Shown here piece by piece: positions 16,629 to 25,362 of a DNA stretch of 64,000 bases. The notes below the pieces were generated by a model. That model worked only from the letters and a program-made list of their open reading frames with translations. It was not told the origin of the DNA and ran no database searches. The translations under genes and the position numbers were made by a program. Each line of letters starts with the position of its first letter. The first letter of the stretch is position 1. The stretch spans positions 496,001 through 560,000 of the forward strand of contig NZ_CUEE01000001.1 in the NCBI RefSeq assembly GCF_001224225.1, read 5' to 3'. The DNA comes from Staphylococcus borealis. GTDB lineage: Bacteria; Bacillota; Bacilli; Staphylococcales; Staphylococcaceae.

Positions 16629-19600
16629 TTATTCCCTATCTTCTAAAGAAGTTACTTCAACAATTTCTGTTTTTTTGACTAGTTCTCCATTAATGTTAGA
16701 AAAACCTATAACTAGACATTCTCCTTTATTTAATGATGATAAATCTTGTTCCATTTTTCTTTTTTCGTCATTATTTTTATTCTTACTAATAAAGGCGATT
16801 TGATCTTCCGGTGGGGCAAAGTGAACTTGCTCAGCGGCATTAAATAGTGCCGAAATATCTCCCCCGTTATTTTTTATAGAGCTGATAGACTGTGTAGCAA
16901 GCCATGAAGACCATCCAAATTTTCTACCCTCTTTTAAAATTTTAGTTGTAGGAGAACTTTCTTTATGATTCAAGTTCTGCATTTCATCTAATAAAACAGG
17001 GATAGGAACATTTTTACTTCCTTCTCGTTCGGTAAAATTATATAAATCCCATAGTAAGAATTCAGTTATCACTTTTTGAATACTTGCAACAAAACCTTTT
17101 AATTGCATAATAGTTACTTTACCTTCATTATTGAATATTTCTTTCCAAGTAAACTCATTGTTGTTATATGCAAACGGATCCTTATCTAATAATTTGTCAA
17201 TTCTTCCAACTAAAGTATTAGCATTAGTAGTTTCTTGATCAATCAATCTTTGTTTTAATTTAGTGAAAGTAAAGTTTTCGCCATATATATCTAAACCACT
17301 TTTGATAGATTCTTTTAATAAACTACTTTGTTGGATACCAAGTTTAAATACGAAATCTATAATTTGAACTACTCTATCTGCTATATCATCATTTTCTTCT
17401 GGCACGGTAAAACCACCTAAGTCTATTTCATTTCTTTTAAAAGGATTTATCGGAAGCTTATCTCTAAAAATAAATTTAGTATTGAGATTATTTCCTAGTT
17501 TTCGTGTAAATTCCTCTTCTAATTGGTTGTTTAAGAAACCATCTGTGTAATCAACTACTAAACTATCAAGTTTATTTTTAGCCATTTCATATAGAAGACA
17601 TTGCATAAAGTAAGTTTTACCTTGTCCAGATTTGCCGCTAATTAATATATGGCGATTAGGTAATTGTTTATGACCATACTCCCAATACACTTTTTCAGTA
17701 CTACCTTTTGCATTTCCTAATAAAATTCTCACATTTTCTAAATCGTGATTTTCTTCAGTTCTTTCTATTTCCTCAATAACAGGAGGTTTATCTTCCCAAT
17801 CATTAGTAGGAGGAATTTCCACTTTATTCGAATCATTGTTCACTTTATTTTCATCTTCAAGAGTGGAAGTTGGCACATCACTATTTTCATTAGTTAGATT
17901 ATAATTTGTATGGGAAACTAGTAAATTTGCTAAATCAATCCCTCTTTGATTGTTTAATATTTCATGTTTAACAGTTTCATAGTCCTTTTCTGCGTCATTA
18001 TACGCATCTAGTTCAGTTAAATGTAATTCATATACATTTTTCTCGCTGTCTTTAATTAATTTTCTGAAACTATTTTCTTGATTAAATAATACTGCTATTC
18101 CTATACCATACTCATCCTTTATCTTAGTAGAGAAAGTAATGTTACCGTTTAAAATTTCTGCTCTTTTCTCATAAATGTAGTGCATCTTTTCATCCACAAT
18201 TACACCATTTTCAATAAATTTATTTAAATTACCAAAATATAAATTCAAGAAAAATTGTCTATAAAAATCTTGAGTTAAAACTTGAGAAGATGGAGTAATC
18301 AATTCTTTTTCCAGTACTTTAAACAAATGACTTATTTGTACTTTAGCTTTTTCAATCACATTAGTGTGATTAATACCGACTTTTACTTCAACTGGCATAA
18401 AATGGACATTTGCATTTTCTTCTTCCAATTCTAAGCCTATAAATAACAAGTCATCTGAAATAGAGCCACTATGATTAAGTTCCTTAGCCGAGAAAACATC
18501 TGAACTTGCATCCAGACCTTGTTGTCTACTCACTCGAAGTACTTCTTCCATAGAAATTGGAATCCAAGTTATTTTTTCATGGGCTAATATTGACAACACT
18601 TGTTTATATGCTGAAATAATACTTAATTTTTCTCTAATAGAATGATCTCCGTAATTTGATTTAGACCCTCTATTTCCTATAACTGATAAAAGCCATTCAC
18701 CATTAAGGATATTGAAAGATCGGATAATATTATCAATATTTTGTGGAGTATAATCTACGTTAACTTTATTTAAAAATTCTTTAAGAATATTACTATATTG
18801 TTCTGTATCATTTGTTACAGTAATTGATTCATAATTAAACGATGAAGTTTGATCATTATAATGAATAACATACAAATCATAATCATTACTATTGAAATAA
18901 GATAAATCAACTGAAGGATCTATAAATGTTACCCAATTCGTATCGTTAAAAACACCATCAAGGTTTTGATTTTCAATACTAATAACATTATTAACGATTC
19001 CTTCATCCTTCTTATATGGATTTAATCGATAATTTTTATTATTAGAAACAAAACTATTCCACAATAATGCACTATAAATTAAATCGTTATTCTCTGATAT
19101 ACCTCTCGTACCAAATCCAGATAAATATGAATTACCTATTTTAGTATAGCTAATATTTGATAATAGACCTTTACTAGTAACAGAAGAGTAAATTTCTTTA
19201 AGATTACTCACACTAAACTTAGGTTCTTGATTAAAATTAAAAAACGTAATATGATAAACATTTTCTTCTTGCTTATTAACAAATATATTTATTTTAGATT
19301 TTATTGTTTCCAATATATCTTCTTCGTTAAATTTCTTTTTAATATTACTAGGAATTTTTATATTATATGCTTCTAATAATTCATCGCTGTCTTTAATGTT
19401 ATATAAAGCATATATATTATCAATAATTTCAATAGCATCCATATATACATTTACTGGATTTAAATAATGAATTGATTTTATATCTTTCATTTGATCTAAA
19501 AGGTGTTCAATAGTTCCTTTAATAACTGTCTTATAATCTTTAACATCAATGTACCTTACTTTAAGTGCATAGTTCCTATTAATATCAAATAAATATTTAA

Positions 19601-21839
19601 AGTGTTGTTTATAGTTGTTCAAACGTGTTTTAATAATAAACTGCATTTTTTCTGAGCTCATTTTATTTGTAGTCTCAAAAGGTTTATATGTAATCCATCT
19701 GGCTCCACTTTCAGTATAGTTAGCGAAATAATAATTAGACTCTACATCTACAAAATATGGTAATAAGCCAATAGGATTATATTTTCTGAAAACTTTTTCA
19801 CTTATTTCATCATCATTAAAACGTTCAGTTTTATTTAATTCATATCTTAATATTAGTGGATGTAATGAGGTGAAATATATATTATTATCATCGGTCACAG
19901 TACCTAATTCATGTACATTTAATATTTCTTTTTCAGTGATTTTTTCATTATCAGTTAAATTTTTCAATACTTCTTCTATAGTTTCACAATAATTAGAAAC
20001 AGCTCTACTAATGTCCTCATCATAATACATTAAACTAGGAACTGTTTTTTTCTGAATTATTACCTCACACAATTGCTTATATGCTTTTTCTACTAAAGGC
20101 GGTAAACTTTTTGTTTCGCCAACTAGCTTGTTATCTTTAATAACTCCATTAGTAAAGTTGTTTTCAATCATTGATTTTTCAATTTGCGTTATGATTTTAA
20201 AATCATTAAATAGATAATATTCATTTGTATCTTGAATAGCTATATTATCTTTAACAATCATAGATTCTTTTTTCTCAAAAACCTTTTTTATTAAATTAGA
20301 ACTTGAAACTGGAACCGGTTTATTTACAAATTCACTTAATCTAACTATATACTCAATATCATTGATTTTTAAATTAATATAAATATTATCAATATCAGCA
20401 TTAACTAATGGACTGAAGTCTAAGTTTGAAATTTCATTCAAATCGTAAGTTTCTCCATTTTCAAACACTTTACTTAGATTATTATTTTCATCATTAATTG
20501 ATAGTAAATTTTCGACATTATCTAAGATAAATTCAACCTTTTTCTTTTGAACATTATATTTCAACTTATACTTAGTTTTAAGATTTTCAATATTGGAACT
20601 ATTAAAATTCACTAACAAAATCCTAAATTTAAAAGTTAAAGAAGTTGAATTATTATGTTTATATGTAAAATCAATAAAGTACTCATTTTCGTTTTTAATT
20701 TCACTAAGATCAATGACTAATTTACCTTTAGATTTAGATTTAAATTGTACTTTTGACGTCTCTTTTTTAGATAGGTTATATATTTTCGCTCTATTAGTAT
20801 TAATAAAAGATGGATTAATGTCATCATGTTTGTCAAAAGGTAAGATTATAGTTTCTAAGTTTGAGAATTCTTTAAAGATAATTATATTTTTTTCTCTTGA
20901 TTTAACCTTAGTTGTCCCAGAATTTTTATTCCATACTTCAATATTATTAAATTGATGATAAAATCCTTCATCATTAAACTCTATTTTCACCCTTTTTTCA
21001 TTATCAACCGTCTCTTTACTTTTTCTAATTGGCTCGAATTCCGCTTCATACCAATTATCTTTTACTAATTTAGGAGGGGCACTGACACCGAATTTTTCTT
21101 CAATATCTTCTTTAATATTTCCTCTATCATGTATAACTGAAACAGTCTCAAATAAATCACTATTTTCAATAAGCCTATTTTTTATATCTTTTGTTGAATT
21201 TGAAAAACTCTTTAATTGTTTATCTTCAAAAAGCTCCAATTTTAAATAATCTTCTTTTTTAATTTCACCTTGTTGAATAATACTAAATACAGATTCAAAG
21301 TCTAGCAAAGTATATTTAACAAGTTCATCTGAGAATTTTCTTTCTATTACAAATTTTAAAATTTCGCTTTCATGTTTCTCTAAACTATGATTCTCCTTAT
21401 TAACTATTTTATCTAAGTTTTGCTTTAGAGAATTAGTATGGAATGGTGCTCCTTTTTTAGATAAATCTAATGAGCCGCCTGTTATACTATCTAAGTCCTC
21501 TTTCATCAAGAAAATAACTACTGAATTTTCCCATTCTCCTTTTTGCAAAGATACTTTATTTCTTATAGTCACTAAAAAATCATTGGTAACGCCATCGTGC
21601 GCGAAAACAAAGATTACTTTTTTATCATTTATCATATAATAAATAGTTTCAAAGCTGAATTCATTTGATCTGAAGCTGTTAACTTTCTTATCCTTTGAAT
21701 TTTCAATTGCTGTTTTTAAGCTACTTATTTCATCGTCATTATTTAATATCAAAAAGAACCTATCCCCTGCGTTTAAAGAAGTGCTATTTAAATAAGCTCT
21801 TAATTCTTTATCTAAAAAATTATAAAACTGGTTTGACAT
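16629..21839 (-). CDS. dptH: DptH/DndH: phosphorothioation-linked restriction ATPase
   Basis: A 1736-residue protein, the usual size for DptH, which is the large HerA/FtsK-like ATPase of the three-protein restriction complex of the Dnd system. The C-terminal third has a Walker A motif GKSGQGKT (about residues 1399-1406), a Walker B PVLLDEMQNL (about 1611-1620), and a sensor-like LATQS in the helicase core. Near residues 1120-1155 lies a D...E..EVK arrangement (SDDLLFIGLE ... FMPVEVKVG) that looks like a PD-(D/E)xK nuclease core. The N-terminal 1100 residues are unfamiliar. Codons and base content are markedly AT-rich compared with the neighbours. It overlaps dptG by 20 bases. The assignment rests on operon order, size and motifs. 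Confidence 0.82.
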   Translation of the reverse strand: MSNQFYNFLDKELRAYLNSTSLNAGDRFFLILNNDDEISSLKTAIENSKDKKVNSFRSNEFSFETIYYMINDKKVIFVFAHDGVTNDFLVTIRNKVSLQKGEWENSVVIFLMKEDLDSITGGSLDLSKKGAPFHTNSLKQNLDKIVNKENHSLEKHESEILKFVIERKFSDELVKYTLLDFESVFSIIQQGEIKKEDYLKLELFEDKQLKSFSNSTKDIKNRLIENSDLFETVSVIHDRGNIKEDIEEKFGVSAPPKLVKDNWYEAEFEPIRKSKETVDNEKRVKIEFNDEGFYHQFNNIEVWNKNSGTTKVKSREKNIIIFKEFSNLETIILPFDKHDDINPSFINTNRAKIYNLSKKETSKVQFKSKSKGKLVIDLSEIKNENEYFIDFTYKHNNSTSLTFKFRILLVNFNSSNIENLKTKYKLKYNVQKKKVEFILDNVENLLSINDENNNLSKVFENGETYDLNEISNLDFSPLVNADIDNIYINLKINDIEYIVRLSEFVNKPVPVSSSNLIKKVFEKKESMIVKDNIAIQDTNEYYLFNDFKIITQIEKSMIENNFTNGVIKDNKLVGETKSLPPLVEKAYKQLCEVIIQKKTVPSLMYYDEDISRAVSNYCETIEEVLKNLTDNEKITEKEILNVHELGTVTDDNNIYFTSLHPLILRYELNKTERFNDDEISEKVFRKYNPIGLLPYFVDVESNYYFANYTESGARWITYKPFETTNKMSSEKMQFIIKTRLNNYKQHFKYLFDINRNYALKVRYIDVKDYKTVIKGTIEHLLDQMKDIKSIHYLNPVNVYMDAIEIIDNIYALYNIKDSDELLEAYNIKIPSNIKKKFNEEDILETIKSKINIFVNKQEENVYHITFFNFNQEPKFSVSNLKEIYSSVTSKGLLSNISYTKIGNSYLSGFGTRGISENNDLIYSALLWNSFVSNNKNYRLNPYKKDEGIVNNVISIENQNLDGVFNDTNWVTFIDPSVDLSYFNSNDYDLYVIHYNDQTSSFNYESITVTNDTEQYSNILKEFLNKVNVDYTPQNIDNIIRSFNILNGEWLLSVIGNRGSKSNYGDHSIREKLSIISAYKQVLSILAHEKITWIPISMEEVLRVSRQQGLDASSDVFSAKELNHSGSISDDLLFIGLELEEENANVHFMPVEVKVGINHTNVIEKAKVQISHLFKVLEKELITPSSQVLTQDFYRQFFLNLYFGNLNKFIENGVIVDEKMHYIYEKRAEILNGNITFSTKIKDEYGIGIAVLFNQENSFRKLIKDSEKNVYELHLTELDAYNDAEKDYETVKHEILNNQRGIDLANLLVSHTNYNLTNENSDVPTSTLEDENKVNNDSNKVEIPPTNDWEDKPPVIEEIERTEENHDLENVRILLGNAKGSTEKVYWEYGHKQLPNRHILISGKSGQGKTYFMQCLLYEMAKNKLDSLVVDYTDGFLNNQLEEEFTRKLGNNLNTKFIFRDKLPINPFKRNEIDLGGFTVPEENDDIADRVVQIIDFVFKLGIQQSSLLKESIKSGLDIYGENFTFTKLKQRLIDQETTNANTLVGRIDKLLDKDPFAYNNNEFTWKEIFNNEGKVTIMQLKGFVASIQKVITEFLLWDLYNFTEREGSKNVPIPVLLDEMQNLNHKESSPTTKILKEGRKFGWSSWLATQSISSIKNNGGDISALFNAAEQVHFAPPEDQIAFISKNKNNDEKRKMEQDLSSLNKGECLVIGFSNINGELVKKTEIVEVTSLEDRE

Positions 21840-23178
21840 ACTTTACCTCCCCACTATCACTTTTCTTATCAAGAATATTCATTTTCTCGTAGAAATTAAC
21901 TACATCTTCTTTTGTATATCGATCAAAAAAGACTCCTCGTTTTTCAAACTCTACAAAAACTTCTTTAATTAATTTCTTTTCATCCTTAACAATTATTGAA
22001 GTTAATAATATTAATAAGTCGTTCCTGATTGTCAATGTTTTCCCTAAACTACCACGACTTTTTAGAAAATATAAGTCTCCAATTTCGTCTATTGATTTTG
22101 AATATCGCGAACTAGTAGCAGCATCTAAATCAGTGTATAACCATTTTTTGAAGACCTTTAAATTCTCCATGAAATCATCTGATATTTCGTCTTCCTTAGA
22201 CAATTTTTCTTTATAAATCCTCATCATTTTAGCTAATTCATAGTTTATATTTTTTATCATATTATTATCAAAATTCAGTATCTCTGTTAATGAATAAAAT
22301 TTATCGTCATTTTTTATATCCTTAATTATAATATTTAAATACCCTGTTAAATTGTCATTTGTTAAAGTATATTTTTTTCTCTCTTTAATATAATTAAATC
22401 CTTTTTTGTATGTAATCCTAGATGAGGATAACTTTTCACTATCTAATGTGAAATACAATGGCTCTAACTCTACTCCATTTTTAATTTTATTTAAATTATC
22501 AATATTGATAACTGTCTGTGTAATATACTGAAAATAATAAAAAGCAAAGAATTTATCTAAATTTTTTAAAGCAAAATCTTTATATTTCAATAAAAAATCT
22601 AAGTCTTCTTTTCGCGTAGTAAATAAATCATCTGGTAATGTGACAAAACTATTTTTTATTTCTTTAGTACCAATTTTTTTTATTGAATCAAAAAACATTT
22701 TTTCCATTAAATTATGAGATTTGGTTGTACTAATAAAGTTTTTCCAAGTTAAATTATTATTTAAATCAAAAGCTTTACTTATATATAAAGCTATATTGAT
22801 TTCTCCTTTTTTATCAGAACCTTCACTTAATGGTTGAAAATTAAGTATCCTAGGATGATTAATTGAAGATATCTTATCAAAATCAAAGAGTCTTTTTAAT
22901 AACATGTTTTTTTCATTTTCATCAAGATGTCCTACACTCTCCACATTTTCATAGATATTGCTGATATCATAGTCTTCATGATTATATTCAATTTTTAAAC
23001 CTAAACTGTATCTAGCCATAGCCCCAATAATCGGCATGAATCCATTTTTAAATTTTGCTCTTTCGTTTTGTCGAGTAAAAAAAGGAAGTATATTATAATC
23101 AAAGCTTCTGTTATATTTAGGAGAACCTTCATCTAATTTTAAATGTTTTATTAATGCATTAGTACCGTTAAAATCCAT
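21820..23178 (-). CDS. dptG: DptG/DndG restriction subunit
   Basis: A 452-residue, Lys/Asn/Phe-rich soluble protein with no recognisable catalytic motif, as expected for DptG. Its identity comes mainly from position: the middle of an F-G-H operon, sharing one base with the stop of dptF (TGATG) and overlapping dptH by 20 bases. Such couplings imply fixed stoichiometry. The N-terminal part (NILPFFTRQNER, GFMPIIGAMARYSLGLK) resembles the beginning of DptG proteins from memory. In the Dnd pathway DptF, DptG and DptH together attack DNA lacking phosphorothioate marks. By itself the sequence could be called only an unknown protein. Confidence 0.75.
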   Translation of the reverse strand: MDFNGTNALIKHLKLDEGSPKYNRSFDYNILPFFTRQNERAKFKNGFMPIIGAMARYSLGLKIEYNHEDYDISNIYENVESVGHLDENEKNMLLKRLFDFDKISSINHPRILNFQPLSEGSDKKGEINIALYISKAFDLNNNLTWKNFISTTKSHNLMEKMFFDSIKKIGTKEIKNSFVTLPDDLFTTRKEDLDFLLKYKDFALKNLDKFFAFYYFQYITQTVINIDNLNKIKNGVELEPLYFTLDSEKLSSSRITYKKGFNYIKERKKYTLTNDNLTGYLNIIIKDIKNDDKFYSLTEILNFDNNMIKNINYELAKMMRIYKEKLSKEDEISDDFMENLKVFKKWLYTDLDAATSSRYSKSIDEIGDLYFLKSRGSLGKTLTIRNDLLILLTSIIVKDEKKLIKEVFVEFEKRGVFFDRYTKEDVVNFYEKMNILDKKSDSGEVKYVKPVL

Positions 23179-25073
23179 CAGTCAACCTCCTCAAGTTGAT
23201 AACCTAGAAAACCATCATGAATTATATATGTCTCGTTACTAGAAGGTAACTTAATAATTGTATTTTCATTGGATTCAAGATTATTTATTATACTATCTAC
23301 AAATTCAGTAAACACTATTGCTTCAATTTTATCTTTTTCTTTAACAACGTAACCAGCTTCTATTTTTTCCAATAAATTAAATAGATTATAGTCCATTTCA
23401 ATTTCAGCTATATATTCTTGAACCTTAAGTTGAACTATTAAATTATTTTTTTCATTTACACTCACTAAATGGACCTTAGGTTTAAACTCTAAACCAATTT
23501 GAATGCTTGTCTCAGGTTTTAGACTTTCATTGTATATATAATTTTTCTTCGGAGAACCTTTCCATCTATAAATTGCTAATATTACTTTATTTAAAATATC
23601 TTTTTTTAAAGCATTATTTGTATTTAAATCACTTATCATATTTATAAAACTTATAAAAGTAGTAGGTTCATATTCTGTATAGTCGAACAAATAGTGTAAC
23701 CTTACTATCATTTCAAATCGTCGTTTATGATCTAAACCATCCAACAAATATAAATAACTCATCACCTTTTTATAATTATCTTCTCCAAAAAGTTGTTCGC
23801 ACTTTGCTTGCAAATCGAGAGTATTAAATAATTCAATATTAAGTTTATCTAATTTAGCACTTTGGAATAACACTGGATCTTGAAAGTGCATTGAAGTTAA
23901 TAACGAAGATTTACCGTTACTATTAAATAGCATGTTAACTAAAAATGAATCATTACTTCTTTGATTTACTTCTGGGACTATAATGTCATATAAAAAATTT
24001 AGTAATGCTCTAGTCGAGATGATTCTTTTATTTACTATTTGTGTTTTAATAATTAAATATTTGATAGTAGTTTGAACATTTTTATCTAACATTAATAAAT
24101 AATTTTGATAAATCGGTTCTTTTCTATTAAAACCATCATCTTCAATAAAGGCTTTGTAAAAAGGATTACCCATATCTTCAGAAAAAATCTTATTAAAAAT
24201 TGCATCATAAAATTCACTTTTAACTTCACTTTGTTCAATATCAAATACTTTTTCGTTTAAAAATGAAACTATTGAAATATTATCTAATCCAAAGTACAAA
24301 TTGTTCATACCTTTATTTGAAAAAATATTACTTTGCTCAATAGTTTTTATAATTTCTAAGTTTATGTTATTCGCTCTCAAGTATTCGTTTAAATTATTGA
24401 GCATACCAACATTAATAGCTATTACTATCTTATTTATCTCATTTTTTTCAAACTGTGTTAATTTTTCTACCAGGGTTTCAATTGCTGTTTTATAAGGATT
24501 ATTGCTTTCAGTAGCATCATTATATATAAATACATCTTTAAATAATTCAGGTTGATATTTATTTAAATATGATAGTAAATGTGACTTCCCATCACCTACA
24601 GAACCAACTAAAAAAATAATTCCTCTATCTTTACTTTTTAAATTCAACAAAGATTCTTTTAATTCATTTTCAATTTTTCTATGTACATGTAGATATTCAT
24701 TAAATTTATTAAATTCTTCAGTATTAACTATTGATTCTCTTGAAGAGGTGCTTAAGTTATTCATCAAATCAATAAGATTGCTACTGGTAATATTACTTTG
24801 TTTTTCAATATAACTTTTCAAATGTTTTAAATACTCGTTTAACTTGATATAGCTATTTTCATCCCCATATTGTTGAACTTCTTTTAATTGATTTTTTATA
24901 TTCCTTAATAGCTCATAAGTAGTATTGTCGACAAGTTGTTGTGTTCGTAGTTTAAATATATGAGAATTAAAAACATTAATATTAACTTTTTCTAGATTAT
25001 AAATATCAAATGAGATATCTATCATTTTTAAGGTTTTAAAAAAATTATCTTTAATTATATTTTTTAGCTCCAT
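23178..25073 (-). CDS. dptF: DptF/DndF restriction subunit (P-loop NTPase)
   Basis: A 631-residue protein with a P-loop at about residues 156-163 (GSVGDGKSHLLS), matching the GSSGDGKSELL-type Walker A of DptF proteins. An N-terminal helical region precedes it, and the segment after it is AAA-like (NDATESNNPYKTAIETL, then INKIVIAINVGMLNNL as the Walker-B-like strand). It is the first gene of the operon, with a very strong Shine-Dalgarno (AGGGGGG) before ATG 25073. DptF is an ATPase of the phosphorothioation-dependent restriction complex. The gene is AT-rich like its two partners, suggesting joint acquisition. No dnd modification gene is next to it. Confidence 0.85.
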   Translation of the reverse strand: MELKNIIKDNFFKTLKMIDISFDIYNLEKVNINVFNSHIFKLRTQQLVDNTTYELLRNIKNQLKEVQQYGDENSYIKLNEYLKHLKSYIEKQSNITSSNLIDLMNNLSTSSRESIVNTEEFNKFNEYLHVHRKIENELKESLLNLKSKDRGIIFLVGSVGDGKSHLLSYLNKYQPELFKDVFIYNDATESNNPYKTAIETLVEKLTQFEKNEINKIVIAINVGMLNNLNEYLRANNINLEIIKTIEQSNIFSNKGMNNLYFGLDNISIVSFLNEKVFDIEQSEVKSEFYDAIFNKIFSEDMGNPFYKAFIEDDGFNRKEPIYQNYLLMLDKNVQTTIKYLIIKTQIVNKRIISTRALLNFLYDIIVPEVNQRSNDSFLVNMLFNSNGKSSLLTSMHFQDPVLFQSAKLDKLNIELFNTLDLQAKCEQLFGEDNYKKVMSYLYLLDGLDHKRRFEMIVRLHYLFDYTEYEPTTFISFINMISDLNTNNALKKDILNKVILAIYRWKGSPKKNYIYNESLKPETSIQIGLEFKPKVHLVSVNEKNNLIVQLKVQEYIAEIEMDYNLFNLLEKIEAGYVVKEKDKIEAIVFTEFVDSIINNLESNENTIIKLPSSNETYIIHDGFLGYQLEEVD

Positions 25074-25218
25074 ATTATCCCCCCTAAGATTTTTGCATCA
25101 CTATCATGATACCTAATAATATTACAAAAATATATAATTCAAACTATTTTTATAGTTTAAAATATTTATAACAATTATTTTTTTAGTTTCTCTCCACTTT
25201 TAAAAAAACATTTTTATA
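25074..25218 (-). promoter_or_regulatory. dptF promoter region with a palindrome
   Basis: AAACTAT-TTTT-ATAGTTT, a perfect 7-bp inverted repeat, lies at 25141-25158, and TATCATGATA at 25102-25111. Both sit between the upstream terminator (25219-25262) and the dptF start, where a promoter must be. They are candidate repressor sites. I cannot define the -35/-10 pair with confidence in this AT-rich stretch. Confidence 0.45.
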
Positions 25219-25262
25219 AAAAAATAGTTCTAGCATGATAACTTCATACTAAAACTATCTTT
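25219..25262 (-). terminator. Terminator of yhgE/pip
   Basis: On the minus strand ATAGTT(TTAGTATGA) pairs with (TCATGCTAG)AACTAT and is followed by seven Ts. It separates YhgE transcription from the dpt operon. Confidence 0.7.
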
Positions 25263-25362
25263 TATACTTCTTATTAAATTAATTCAATTTACTTATACAC
25301 TTAGTTAAACAGATAATAAAATAACTTATTCAAGACCCTTTTTATTTTAGAGATACTATAGT

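Noticed and set aside
16629-25073. BREX, Pgl or type I restriction system
   Set aside because: No methyltransferase, PglZ phosphatase, BrxL or HsdS-like protein; the three-gene order and large HerA-type ATPase fit DptFGH better.
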